From the NCBI GenBank assembly GCA_900542595.1, contig UQOB01000024.1:1-17366 (forward strand): DNA of 17,366 nucleotides. The letters run 5' to 3'. The notes beneath the pieces were generated by a model. The model was not told where the DNA came from, did no database searches, and saw nothing but the letters and a program-made list of their open reading frames with translations. This DNA is from an uncultured Mollicutes bacterium (GTDB taxonomy: Bacteria > Bacillota_I > Bacilli_A > RFN20 > CAG-826). Of this stretch, positions 1 through 7,398 are shown piece after piece. Position 1 is the first letter of the stretch; every line of letters begins with the position of its first letter. Made by a program: the position numbers and the translations under genes.

Positions 1-230
1 TTGACGTAACCGGTGATGGTGGTAAAGATGGTATCGTCGCCGCCGAGCTTCGCATTGATGCCCGGTTTGACCTTGGTGCCCCGTTGACGGTAAAGGATGC
101 TTCCCGCCGTGACGTATTGCCCGTCACCGACCTTGGCACCGAGCCGCCGACCGACCGAATCCCGGCCGTTACGGGTGCTACCGACACCTTTTTTCGAAGC
201 GAAACGTTGTAAATCAATGATGAACTTCAT
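1..230 (-). CDS. rpmA: 50S ribosomal protein L27, 3' end outside the window
   Basis: Component of the large ribosomal subunit near the peptidyl transferase centre. About 76 residues are visible. They begin MKFIIDLQRF then ASKKGVGS, followed by the conserved NGRDSVGRRLGAK and YRQRGTKVKPG segments, so the identity is clear. The first ten residues form the N-terminal extension typical of Firmicutes L27, which Prp removes between LQRF and ASKKG; the family motif is usually LQFF. The ATG overlaps the prp stop codon as ATGA, and an AAAGGAG ribosome binding site lies inside the end of prp, so translation is probably coupled. The gene runs off the left edge of the window. Confidence 0.97.
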   Translation of the reverse strand, partial: MKFIIDLQRFASKKGVGSTRNGRDSVGRRLGAKVGDGQYVTAGSILYRQRGTKVKPGINAKLGGDDTIFTTITGYV

Positions 231-541
231 ATCTCTTTCCTTTCTAAAGCGAGGTTCTGTGGATAACTTTCGCTTATTCCCAACAATTGGGTGTAAATGG
301 TTTGAAGAACGATTTCTTCTCGTTCGGATAGTTCTCTTTTAAAGGTAACATCGAGCTTGTTCGGGGTGTCACTAATCGTGACTTCATCATCCTTCATCTC
401 GAGCGCATTTAAGCCCCCTAAGACGATGCCGCTGACGGCGCTACAGACGATGTCATGACCCTTTGAAGCGTATTCGGCGTGACCTTTAACCACAAGGTGA
501 CAAACTTTTCCGTTTTTTAAGGTGAATTGAACTTTGATCAT
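227..541 (-). CDS. prp: Ribosomal-processing cysteine protease Prp
   Basis: Cysteine protease that cleaves the N-terminal extension of ribosomal protein L27 (family formerly YsxB/DUF464). The product is 104 residues, the usual size. The catalytic pair is visible as His21 in GHAEYA and Cys33 in GHDIVCSAVSG, spaced as in the characterised staphylococcal enzyme. An upstream in-frame ATG at 571 is possible, but the ATG at 541 overlaps the L21 stop codon by one base (TAATG) and gives the family's normal N-terminus MIKVQF, so it was chosen. It lies between rplU and rpmA, the standard Firmicutes order. The extended L27 encoded next door supports the role. Confidence 0.95.
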   Translation of the reverse strand: MIKVQFTLKNGKVCHLVVKGHAEYASKGHDIVCSAVSGIVLGGLNALEMKDDEVTISDTPNKLDVTFKRELSEREEIVLQTIYTQLLGISESYPQNLALERKEI

Positions 542-849
542 TAAGCTTCGATCGCTTCGATGAGCAAGCAAGTATACGGTTGACGATGACCTTGCTTTTT
601 CCGCTCATTGGTCTTGGCTTTGTACTTATAGACGACAATCTTCTTTTCTTTCCCTTGTTTTTCGACTTTCGCTTTGACTTTCGCGCCCTTGACGAAGGGT
701 TTGCCGGTCATCAGCTTATCGCCCGAAACCAAGAGGACCTTATCAAGGATCACCTCTTCCCCGACATTGTTCGGGAGCTTTTCGACGAAAATCTTATCGC
801 CGACTTGGACCTTGACTTGCTTGCCGCCAGTTTCCACTACTGCGTACAT
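541..849 (-). CDS. rplU: 50S ribosomal protein L21
   Basis: Large-subunit ribosomal protein that binds 23S rRNA. The 102-residue product starts MYAVVETGGKQVKVQ and contains the conserved GDKIFVEKL and KKQGHRQPYT segments, so the assignment is secure. The start is supported by the ribosome binding site AGAAGGAGG, about 7 bases before the ATG. It is the first gene of the rplU–prp–rpmA operon and shares one base with prp. A structured leader and an extended -10 promoter lie upstream. Confidence 0.98.
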   Translation of the reverse strand: MYAVVETGGKQVKVQVGDKIFVEKLPNNVGEEVILDKVLLVSGDKLMTGKPFVKGAKVKAKVEKQGKEKKIVVYKYKAKTNERKKQGHRQPYTCLLIEAIEA

Positions 850-945
850 CTTTTTCCTCCTTCTATCACTCGCTTCCTATGGCCAGTAAACGCGTTACTT
901 GTTAGGTGCCTCGGAACGCGGTTGCCAAAATAAAAGGCAACAACG
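850..945 (-). ncRNA. L21 leader, probable autoregulatory 5' UTR of rplU
   Basis: The transcript expected from the promoter at 952-979 has a leader of about 95 bases. It folds into a hairpin with arms GTTGCC (941-936) and GGCAAC (926-921), immediately followed by a second element with arms CGCGTT (920-915) and AACGCG (896-891). Bacilli carry a known structured L21 leader at this position, thought to control rplU–rpmA expression. The location and two-stem layout fit, but the family model was not scored. The ribosome binding site lies downstream of both stems. Confidence 0.6.
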
Positions 946-951
946 TTAGTA

Positions 952-979
952 ATAATACCATTTCCCTACGTTTTTCCAA
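952..979 (-). promoter_or_regulatory. Promoter of the rplU operon, extended -10 type
   Basis: On the minus strand the -10 box TATTAT (957-952) is preceded by TGG, giving an extended -10 element. A weak -35 box TTGGAA (979-974) lies 16 bases upstream. Transcription would begin near 945, just ahead of the L21 leader. Confidence 0.6.
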
Positions 980-1159
980 CAAAAACTTCAGGATTTTTAC
1001 CTAAATATAGTTTTATAAACTATAGGGGAGGATCTTCCTCAGGTATTTCAGTCTAACAAATTGTTGCGCTTTCTGACATAAATCTTCGCAAATCTCCGAT
1101 ATTTTTTCAAGCGAATATCGCTTTATCTTTGAAAATACTGAGTTTTTGCAATGATATCT
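980..1159. other. Intergenic stretch between rplU promoter and RNase J-like gene
   Basis: No gene is seen here. It holds three inverted repeats: TATAGTTT/AAACTATA around a 3-base loop (1006-1024), GAGGA/TCCTC (about 1027-1039), and AAGCGA/TCGCTT (1109-1123). None is followed by a convincing T-run on the minus strand, so no clear terminator is seen for the five-gene operon ending at 1160. The AT-rich 8-bp dyad could be an operator or a weak terminator. Confidence 0.4.
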
Positions 1160-2830
1160 TTATATTTCCTCTAATAAGGGGATAATCGATGGCTCTTTCC
1201 CGGTCATCCGGTAAACTGTCCTACGGATCTTATCATGGACCGCGCTCTTTTGGTCATCGATATCCATCTGTTTGTTATCCATGTATTCTTGGTTACAGAT
1301 GGCAAGTTGTTTATTGATTTCCCGAATCAAAGTTTCATTTTCTTTAAGGTAGGTTAAACCCTTTAAGACTAAGTCGGCTTGCCCGATCAATTTATGGGTC
1401 GAAGCATCATAACACGCTCCACAGATGATGAGCCCTTGCCCGAGCTTTTCTCTTTCTTGGAGGACTTCCCGGCTGATATCACCGACCGAAATTCCATCAA
1501 TCATCACATCCGCATGCGGAATATCTTCTTCCACCATTCTCGCTCTTCCGTTTTCAAAGATGACAGGTAAACCATTTTCTAATAAGAAGACATTTTGATG
1601 GTTTAAGTTAATGCCCATGGAAAGCGCGACTTCCGCGTTCTTAAGAAGATCTTTATAGAAACCTTTCACCGGAATGTAGTATTGGGGTTTCACTAAAGTG
1701 ATCATCATCTTTAAATCTTCTTCGCTAGCGTGCATCCTTAAGAATTTCTTTCTTGGCACATTGATGATGGTCGCTCCGCTCCGATAGAGTTCATCCAAAG
1801 CATCGGTGGCTTCAATTTCGGTATTATCGTTAGCGGGACTCGCATTGATAAAGGTATCAGTCGGCGTTAAATAGCACTTTCTCGTTTCATTTTGGCCGGC
1901 TGCTAAAAGAGCGATGGTGTTATAGAGTTTGCTTCCTTGCCCGAGGATGAGGACGACGATATCTTGGTCACGTAACCGATTTAAATCTTCGGTCGGGGCG
2001 AAGTTTTCTCTCGGGATTAAAAGTTGCCCGACTTCTTGCATGGCTTTAATGACGCTGGAAGAGGCTTCGTCGTAGGGAACAATCTTCTTATGGCACTTGA
2101 TGGCCACTTTAATCACTTCATCGATGTTATAGAAGTTACTGATGAAAAGGGAAACGAAGACCCGGCCTTTGCTGTTTCTAATTTCTTCTTCGATATAGGG
2201 CGTTAATTTATAGCTCGGAGCGGTATAGCCCGGGTGATCAGCATAGGTGCTTTCCGCGATGAGGACAAGGGTTTTATGTTCCGCAATCGTCGCGATGCTA
2301 TTCATATCAAAGAGGTAATTAGGATCTGCGCCATTTTCGATAACGAAATCGCCTGTCACAATGACGTTACCCATCGTGGTGCTGATGGCGACCCCACTAC
2401 TCTTCGCGATATTATGAGCGGTACTGAAGAACTGGAATAATCGTCCCTCAATCATCGCTTTATCGGTTGGTTTAACGACGTTGAATTTAATGTTTAAGTT
2501 CTTAAAGTTATGGTCTTTAAGGAAGAGCTTTAGCATTTGGTAAGTGACTTCACTTCCATAGACCGGAGCGGGCACTTCGTTATAGATATAGGGAAGCGCT
2601 CCGAATTCATCAACATGACCGTGGAGAAGAATATAGGCTTTCACCCGATGTTTATTGTTCTTGAGATACGTAAAATCGGGGATGATGTAATCGATACCGG
2701 GCATCGTTTTATCGGGATACTTAACCCCGGCTTCGATGACATAGATATCGTTATCGACTTCGACGATTAAACAGTTTTTCCCGTCTTCATCAAGTCCCCC
2801 TAAGGTAAAAATCTTCACTCTTTGGTCCAT
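1160..2830 (-). CDS. RNase J family protein with eroded catalytic site (J2-like)
   Basis: Metallo-beta-lactamase/beta-CASP protein of the RNase J family, which degrades and matures mRNA and rRNA 5' ends in Firmicutes. The 556 residues match the family in length and order: GGLDEDGKN and GIDYIIPDF near the N-terminus, a metal motif at 70-75, TAHNIAKSSG at 137-146, TGDF at 159-162, the beta-CASP domain, HASEEDLKMM at 367-376, and DGISVGDISREVL in the C-terminal domain. The key site is degenerate. HGHVDE replaces HGHxDH, V158 occupies the place before TGD that is often His, VIEAG replaces VIDAG, and PVKGFY replaces PVHGEY. It retains H70, H72, D74, H139 and D161. It is probably a weak or inactive partner of a second RNase J elsewhere, as J2 is for J1. 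It overlaps the yfcE-like gene by 16 bases as the last gene of the operon. Confidence 0.85.
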   Translation of the reverse strand: MDQRVKIFTLGGLDEDGKNCLIVEVDNDIYVIEAGVKYPDKTMPGIDYIIPDFTYLKNNKHRVKAYILLHGHVDEFGALPYIYNEVPAPVYGSEVTYQMLKLFLKDHNFKNLNIKFNVVKPTDKAMIEGRLFQFFSTAHNIAKSSGVAISTTMGNVIVTGDFVIENGADPNYLFDMNSIATIAEHKTLVLIAESTYADHPGYTAPSYKLTPYIEEEIRNSKGRVFVSLFISNFYNIDEVIKVAIKCHKKIVPYDEASSSVIKAMQEVGQLLIPRENFAPTEDLNRLRDQDIVVLILGQGSKLYNTIALLAAGQNETRKCYLTPTDTFINASPANDNTEIEATDALDELYRSGATIINVPRKKFLRMHASEEDLKMMITLVKPQYYIPVKGFYKDLLKNAEVALSMGINLNHQNVFLLENGLPVIFENGRARMVEEDIPHADVMIDGISVGDISREVLQEREKLGQGLIICGACYDASTHKLIGQADLVLKGLTYLKENETLIREINKQLAICNQEYMDNKQMDIDDQKSAVHDKIRRTVYRMTGKEPSIIPLLEEI

Positions 2831-3387
2831 CTTGCTACCTCAATTTCTTTTTCTATTCTCCCTTCTTTCAGGGTCTTTAAAATAATTTTCTTTTTGTTTA
2901 TTTCGATATAGGTCGGAACGTGGCCGCCTTTCGGGAAACCGATGCTCCCGGGATTTAAATAAATCTTATCGTCCTGAATCTCACATAAGGGAAGGTGAGT
3001 ATGACCGAACATATAGAGGTCATAGGTTTTCCCCTTAAAGGCTTTTATCGAGGGGTCATCCCCGTGGAAAGCGATGGTTTTAATGCCATTAATCTTTAGC
3101 TCTAAACACGGGAAAACGTAATAAGGAAGGTATTCATCCGTGTCGTCACAGTTCCCTTTCACCCCGAGCAATTTATATTCTTTCTTTAAAGCGAAAAGTT
3201 CTCGTTGAACGTGCCAGGGGTCATAATCAGCTGGCCTTCCGTTCCTAGGTCCATAAGCGTAGATATCCCCTAAAAGGATGACGAAATCAGGCTTTTCTTC
3301 TTCCAATTTTTCTTTAAACAACAAGAAAGCATCTTTCCTTCCATGAAAGTCACTAAACAAAAGAATTTTACCGTGGAGTTCAATCAT
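2815..3387 (-). CDS. yfcE: YfcE-type calcineurin-like phosphodiesterase
   Basis: Cytosolic binuclear-metal phosphodiesterase of the YfcE/MJ0936 family, which hydrolyses artificial phosphodiesters; the natural substrate is unclear. The 190 residues show all family motifs in order: FSDFHG near residue 12-17, LLGDIYAYGP, VKGNCDD, FHGDD, FGHTHLP and LNPGSIGFP. The metal ligands D, H, D, N, H, H and H therefore appear intact. The ATG overlaps the DUF1667 stop as ATGA, and the 3' end overlaps the RNase J-like gene by 16 bases. In this operon it follows glycerol-3-phosphate oxidation genes. A role on a glycerophosphodiester would be attractive but is only inference. Confidence 0.88.
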   Translation of the reverse strand: MIELHGKILLFSDFHGRKDAFLLFKEKLEEEKPDFVILLGDIYAYGPRNGRPADYDPWHVQRELFALKKEYKLLGVKGNCDDTDEYLPYYVFPCLELKINGIKTIAFHGDDPSIKAFKGKTYDLYMFGHTHLPLCEIQDDKIYLNPGSIGFPKGGHVPTYIEINKKKIILKTLKEGRIEKEIEVARWTKE

Positions 3388-3731
3388 ACTTTTTTCACCT
3401 TAAAAGTCGAAACTAAGGGAGTCTTTTCCCCGTCGATATCATTCGACAAGACTTGTCCGACACTAATCGGAGCTTCCACGGATATTTTATTGATATTTTC
3501 CATAACTTTCATCATTTCCTTCTTGTTAACCGCTTTCAAGGTTTTGCACGCGCAGAAAGGACGGTCCCCATTTTTAACCCGGACGAAGGAAGTAACGACC
3601 CGCGTGGGATTAAGTAATTCATTCTTAAAGTATTCCAGTCCCCTAAGACAACCATAGCCTTTAATCTCCCCTTTTTCGTCTTGGGAAATCACGCAGCCTT
3701 TCGGGCAAATGATACAAGTTAACGTCTTCAT
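3384..3731 (-). CDS. DUF1667 cysteine-cluster protein
   Basis: Small 115-residue protein of the DUF1667 (COG3862) family, which is found next to GlpA-like dehydrogenases and FAD oxidoreductases in anaerobic Firmicutes and Thermotoga. Four cysteines near the N-terminus (C6, C9, C13 and C28, in CIICPKGC and YGCLRG) look like a metal or iron-sulfur site. A second pair is present at C60 and C62. The conserved LLNPTRVVTSFVRV and ISVEAPISVGQVL segments follow. Start and stop overlap both neighbours by four bases (ATGA). It is probably an electron-transfer or maturation partner of the two flavoproteins upstream; the biochemical role is not established. Confidence 0.85.
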   Translation of the reverse strand: MKTLTCIICPKGCVISQDEKGEIKGYGCLRGLEYFKNELLNPTRVVTSFVRVKNGDRPFCACKTLKAVNKKEMMKVMENINKISVEAPISVGQVLSNDIDGEKTPLVSTFKVKKV

Positions 3732-4942
3732 TCGGTGACCTCCAAAGAAAGCTTTCCGTCCTTCACTAAATCTTTATTGATGACGAAGCGATTAAGGACG
3801 CTGGGGTAAAGAGGGGCCATCACTTTTTTGATGACAGTGTTACCACTCTTGATGACCACTTCCCCATTAAGCAAAGGTTTCGTCGTTCTAAAAGAGAAGG
3901 TAAAAGAATCGGTTAAAGGAGTAGAAATAACCATCGGATAAACCCGGAACATCTTCGGGTCAAATATCACGTTATCCCTATGAATCTCCGCTTTTTTATT
4001 TAATTTTTCGATAATATCTTTCGCGGCGACAATCCCATCGTCATAAACATTATCAACCAAATCATTGATGAATAAAGCGTTCCCTAAAAGATAGAAACCA
4101 TCCTTCACCATCATGTTTTGATCAACCTTATCGATTGGAAGTTTAATCTTCTTATAAAGGTCATTCATCGAAAGTAAACCGCAGGAAATAATTAAGCCGT
4201 CGCAGGCGATGGTTTCTTCTGTTCCATCGATATAGTTCCCGTCCTTATCAACTTTAACGGTCACGATACTTTCTAACCTCTGCCGCCCTTCCGTCCGTTT
4301 AACGGTCGTCGAAAGCTTTAACGGAATATGGAAATCATCTAAACATTGAACGATATTTCGTTTTAACCCGCTGGGATAGGGATTAATTTCTAAGACCCCT
4401 AAAACTTTCGCCCCTTCTAAGGTGTAACGTCTTGCGATGATGAGCCCGATATCGCCGCTCCCGAGGATGACCACCCGTTGCCCAACTAAAGCTCCCGCGT
4501 TATTGCATAAGGTCTGAGCTTCGCCGGCTGTCACAATGCCGGATAGTCTTTTCCCGGCGAGTTCAATCTTTCCCGGACTCCTTTCCATCGCCCCAGTCGC
4601 AAGCACGATATTCTTCGCTTTGGCGTGATGAACACCCGTCTTATTGATATAAACCACTTCTTTATCTTTACTGATACTGATAACTAAACTCCCAAGAACA
4701 TAAGGGACATGGTATTTTTCAATTTCATCCTCTAAAAGGAAAGAGAACTCCGGTCCGGTCATGTCTTTTTTAAAAGCGTTTAAACCAAAACCTTGGTGGA
4801 TACATTGCTTTAAGACTCCACCTAAGGTGGCCGCTCTTTCGATGAGGAGAATATTACTGATTCCTTGTTTCTTAAGATATAAAGCGCAGCTCATTCCGGA
4901 GGCACCGCCCCCGATAATGATCACATCATACATTTCCATCAT
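3728..4942 (-). CDS. FAD/NAD(P)-dependent oxidoreductase, partner of G3P dehydrogenase
   Basis: Two-dinucleotide-fold flavoprotein of the pyridine nucleotide-disulfide oxidoreductase superfamily, 404 residues. The FAD-binding GGGASG motif is near residues 11-16. The family-typical LKQCIHQGFGL follows with a single Cys rather than a redox CxxC pair. ATGAMERSPG is the second FAD contact, and VVILGSGDIGL is the NAD fold near the middle. In clusters of this type it is thought to take electrons from the glycerol-3-phosphate dehydrogenase, comparable to GlpB. Three in-frame ATGs (4942, 4939 and 4933) follow an AAAGGAG site; 4942 is listed, but 4939 has better spacing. It overlaps the upstream gene by 14-17 bases and DUF1667 by ATGA. 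Confidence 0.85.
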   Translation of the reverse strand: MMEMYDVIIIGGGASGMSCALYLKKQGISNILLIERAATLGGVLKQCIHQGFGLNAFKKDMTGPEFSFLLEDEIEKYHVPYVLGSLVISISKDKEVVYINKTGVHHAKAKNIVLATGAMERSPGKIELAGKRLSGIVTAGEAQTLCNNAGALVGQRVVILGSGDIGLIIARRYTLEGAKVLGVLEINPYPSGLKRNIVQCLDDFHIPLKLSTTVKRTEGRQRLESIVTVKVDKDGNYIDGTEETIACDGLIISCGLLSMNDLYKKIKLPIDKVDQNMMVKDGFYLLGNALFINDLVDNVYDDGIVAAKDIIEKLNKKAEIHRDNVIFDPKMFRVYPMVISTPLTDSFTFSFRTTKPLLNGEVVIKSGNTVIKKVMAPLYPSVLNRFVINKDLVKDGKLSLEVTE

Positions 4943-6377
4943 CTTCTCCTTTCTTTAAAGGATAACGAGCGAAGTTGCTCCCAAGGTCATCGTAGAAAAT
5001 TTCACTGATCGACCGGTGGAACTTCTTCGCGAGATAATTGAGGACATTAATCCTGCAGAAACTGCCTTGGCACTTCCCAAAGCCCGCTCGGGTGAGCCGT
5101 TTAAAGCCTTTTAAGGTCTTCGGATATACCGAACGGCTCATGATATCGTTGACCTCTTTAAAGGTCACTTTTTCGCAGTTACAGATTCTTTGCCCGGCGG
5201 TGGGGTCTTCTTTGATTACTTTATCGAGTTCATCCAACGATAGCTTTCTTGACCGGAAATATGGTTTAACGTTTGGAATATAGTTTTCTTTTTCTTTAAG
5301 GGGCCACCGCGGTTTAATCAATTTTTCAATCACGTATTCCGCTATCGCGGGGCTACTTACGAGTCCCGGACTGTCGATCCCCGCCACATTGATAAAACCG
5401 GGATGGATAAGGTCACTTTCAATGATGAAATCCCCGGTCGTCGAGCCGCTTCTCATTCCCGAGAATACCCGGATAACCTTATCTTTACTTAAGGATGGAA
5501 CTAAACGTTTTCCTTTTAAGAAGACTTGGTCGAGGATATCTTTTTCGCAGCCAAAATCATGGGGATCGCTCGTTAAATCATTGGATGGCCCTACTAAATA
5601 ATTCCCGCTAGTGGTTCTGGTAAATAGCACCCCTTTCCCTTCTTTAATCGGGCAGGAGAAGATGGTCGGAGTCATAAAGCTATCATCAAAATGGTCGAGG
5701 ACGTAATATTCCCCTTTTCGGTATGTTAAATCCCAGGAAGGATTAGAAATAAAGCTCGCGATCGTTTTAGCGTTACTCCCGGCGCAGTTGATGACGATAC
5801 GCGCTTCATAGCTATTATCGGTGGTATAGACTAAGAAATTTCGTCCGTACGGGGTGATGTTTTCGACCTTTTCCCCCCGTTTTAGGACCGCTCCATTATC
5901 GACCGCGTTTTCTAAAGCGTGATAGACGAGTTCAAAAGGATTGATGACCCCACTCGTCTCCGCGTATAAGCTTCCCCTAATATCAGGATTCACATTCGGA
6001 GCGAGTTTCAAGGTTTCTTCCTTCGTTAAAATTTTCGTAATAACTCCGTTATTCTCCCCTCTTTTTTTCAATTCTTTGATTTTTTTATCGTCGTCAGGCG
6101 TAAAAGAAAGAACGAGAGCCCCATTATTTTCATATTCGACATCTAATCTCTTAACCAGGTCTTTAAAGAGTTCATTCCCTCTTTTATTCAATAACGCTTT
6201 TAAAGTCCCCGGAGCGGGGTCATAGCCAGCATGGATAATACCGCTATTCCCAGCGCTGGTTTTATTGCCGGGATCGAGATCCTTTTCGATAATTAAAATA
6301 TTTAAATCATAACGACTGAGATAACTAGCCAAAAGGCTTCCTACTACGCCGGAGCCAATAATTAAGACATCGACCAC
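4926..6377 (-). CDS. Glycerol-3-phosphate dehydrogenase-like flavoprotein with BFD [2Fe-2S] domain
   Basis: DAO-fold FAD enzyme (COG0579, GlpA/GlpO-like) probably oxidising sn-glycerol-3-phosphate to dihydroxyacetone phosphate; an L-2-hydroxyglutarate oxidase-like activity is the alternative. Its 483 residues start MVDVLIIGSGVVGS (FAD-binding) and continue with SAGNSGIIHAGYDP and the substrate-domain segment RKGEYYVLD. The C-terminal BFD-like domain carries C399, C401, C436 and C441 (CNCEKV and CQGSFC), which fit a [2Fe-2S] cluster. The start codon is GTG at 6377, with an AGGA site 8 bases upstream (6389-6386). It is the first gene of the five-gene operon and is followed by its usual partners, the FAD oxidoreductase and DUF1667. 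No glpK or glpF is in the window. Confidence 0.85.
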   Translation of the reverse strand: MVDVLIIGSGVVGSLLASYLSRYDLNILIIEKDLDPGNKTSAGNSGIIHAGYDPAPGTLKALLNKRGNELFKDLVKRLDVEYENNGALVLSFTPDDDKKIKELKKRGENNGVITKILTKEETLKLAPNVNPDIRGSLYAETSGVINPFELVYHALENAVDNGAVLKRGEKVENITPYGRNFLVYTTDNSYEARIVINCAGSNAKTIASFISNPSWDLTYRKGEYYVLDHFDDSFMTPTIFSCPIKEGKGVLFTRTTSGNYLVGPSNDLTSDPHDFGCEKDILDQVFLKGKRLVPSLSKDKVIRVFSGMRSGSTTGDFIIESDLIHPGFINVAGIDSPGLVSSPAIAEYVIEKLIKPRWPLKEKENYIPNVKPYFRSRKLSLDELDKVIKEDPTAGQRICNCEKVTFKEVNDIMSRSVYPKTLKGFKRLTRAGFGKCQGSFCRINVLNYLAKKFHRSISEIFYDDLGSNFARYPLKKGEDDGNV

Positions 6378-6401
6378 TATTTATGTCCTACTTTCTTCCT
6401 T

Positions 6402-6431
6402 ATATTACCACGAAAAAGAGGGAAAAGTTAA
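6402..6431 (-). promoter_or_regulatory. Promoter of the five-gene G3P-oxidation/RNase J operon
   Basis: The -10 box TAATAT (6407-6402) is preceded by TGG, again an extended -10. A -35 box TTAACT (6431-6426) lies 18 bases away. The predicted start near 6395 gives a short leader of about 18 bases. No operator was recognised. Confidence 0.6.
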
Positions 6432-6725
6432 CCATAAAATTCAGTAGTTTATTTCATGTAATATATTGCTTTTAAACAAGGGAATAAGTGACGTAATTAT
6501 CGTTATTTTCTTCATTGAAAGTGAGTTTAATGCATGTATACCTTATATTCATCATCACCAAAGGTATCTCAAATATAGATGAAACGGACGACGAAATCGC
6601 AGGAAGAAAGAATGGTTAAAGAGGTAACTAATGAAAAGGATTAGCCCACTTCTCTTCATCTTCTTCCCCTTTCTGAGGTCTTCTATATTTTTATGTTACA
6701 AAATAAAATCGTTGAAAGAAGACAT
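6432..6725. other. Intergenic region without a confident gene
   Basis: About 290 AT-rich bases between the G3P operon promoter and the lipoprotein terminator. A plus-strand ORF at 6631-6759 encodes 42 residues starting MKRISPLLFIFFPF. It has an AGAGGT sequence 6 bases upstream, but it runs through the terminator on the other strand and was not accepted as a gene. A TTGAAA at 6515-6520 followed by TATACC 16 bases later is a weak plus-strand promoter candidate. Nothing else was recognised. Confidence 0.3.
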
Positions 6726-6752
6726 TAAAAAAGCCCTGGTTTCCCAGAGCTC
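6726..6752 (-). terminator. Rho-independent terminator of the lipoprotein gene
   Basis: On the minus strand the stem AGCTCTGG–GAAA–CCAGGGCT (6751-6732) has one G·T pair, a stable GAAA tetraloop and a T-run at 6732-6727. It lies 20 bases after the lipoprotein stop codon. Confidence 0.88.
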
Positions 6753-6770
6753 TCTTTGAAAGTCAGTTAA

Positions 6771-7376
6771 TTAAGCAACCTCGACAGGCGGAGTATCGGC
6801 TTTTTGCTGTTGAACCGCTTCGTAAGTGGTCCATTTGCCTTCAACGGTCTCACCATCACCATTATTCCACCAAGCTGCCGTTGTGCCTTGGATAGTGTAG
6901 GTATCGTTATCGCCCCGGTCAGCAAGGTTGATAGGAGCAGTTCTCGCTCCCCAATCTTTTAAGACCCCTTCTTCCGTTCCAGTTCTCACGAAGGTAATGG
7001 TAGTGACAACAGAAGTATCGATTTCGATCGACCAAGCGTTCCACCCGGTTTCAGCCGTGACTTGGACGTACCCGATAGCATCATCGTAGGTCATGGGAGT
7101 TAATTCCTCTTCACCATTGATAAGGATATGTGTGCTCGCGGCATCTTTGTTCCACCATGCTTCATCTTGGAAGTGAATGGTCACCATCGTGCTCGGCTCG
7201 GTCTTCGAGCTGGTATCACTTTCGCTTTCGCTAGTACTGGAGCTAGGAATCCGGCTGGAATTAGTATTATCATCCGGTCCTAAACCCGTATTAGTCGAAA
7301 TGTTCGTTCCCCCGCCGGTACAGGCCACTAAGCCAAATAAACCCAGCACAGGAAGGAATAAAAGACTTTTTTTCAT
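6771..7376 (-). CDS. Secreted lipoprotein with carbohydrate-binding-like domain
   Basis: Predicted lipoprotein of 201 residues. The N-terminus MKKSLLFLPVLGLFGLVAC ends in a lipobox with Cys19 as the lipidation site. A Ser/Thr/Asn-rich linker covers about residues 22-62. The folded part (about 64-165) has a beta-sandwich-like pattern: VTIHFQDEAWWN, then WNAWSIEI, then TTITFVRTG, then LKDWGARTAPINL. This resembles starch-binding modules of the CBM26/CBM25 type, although no exact family was assigned. The AWWN motif occurs twice, at about 73-76 and 168-171. It is probably a surface protein that binds glycans. It has its own promoter, a ribosome binding site (AGAGGAG) and a terminator. Unlike the 465-residue protein at 14465-15862, it is held by a lipid anchor. 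Confidence 0.7.
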   Translation of the reverse strand: MKKSLLFLPVLGLFGLVACTGGGTNISTNTGLGPDDNTNSSRIPSSSTSESESDTSSKTEPSTMVTIHFQDEAWWNKDAASTHILINGEEELTPMTYDDAIGYVQVTAETGWNAWSIEIDTSVVTTITFVRTGTEEGVLKDWGARTAPINLADRGDNDTYTIQGTTAAWWNNGDGETVEGKWTTYEAVQQQKADTPPVEVA

Positions 7377-7398
7377 AAAATTCTCCTCTTTGGAAATA

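Noticed and set aside
542..571. Longer Prp start at 571
   Set aside because: The ten extra residues are unlike the family and overlap the L21 end; ATG at 541 fits coupling and length.
580..933. Plus-strand open frame of 117 codons opposite rplU
   Set aside because: It is the mirror of the well-supported L21 gene and its leader, with no ribosome binding site and no family resemblance.
1109..1123. AAGCGA/TCGCTT hairpin after the RNase J-like gene as a terminator
   Set aside because: On the minus strand it is followed by an A-rich, not T-rich, stretch.
6631..6759. Plus-strand 42-residue open frame with hydrophobic N-terminus
   Set aside because: It has a plausible AGAGGT upstream, but it runs across the lipoprotein terminator on the other strand, lacks a clear promoter and shows no recognisable family.
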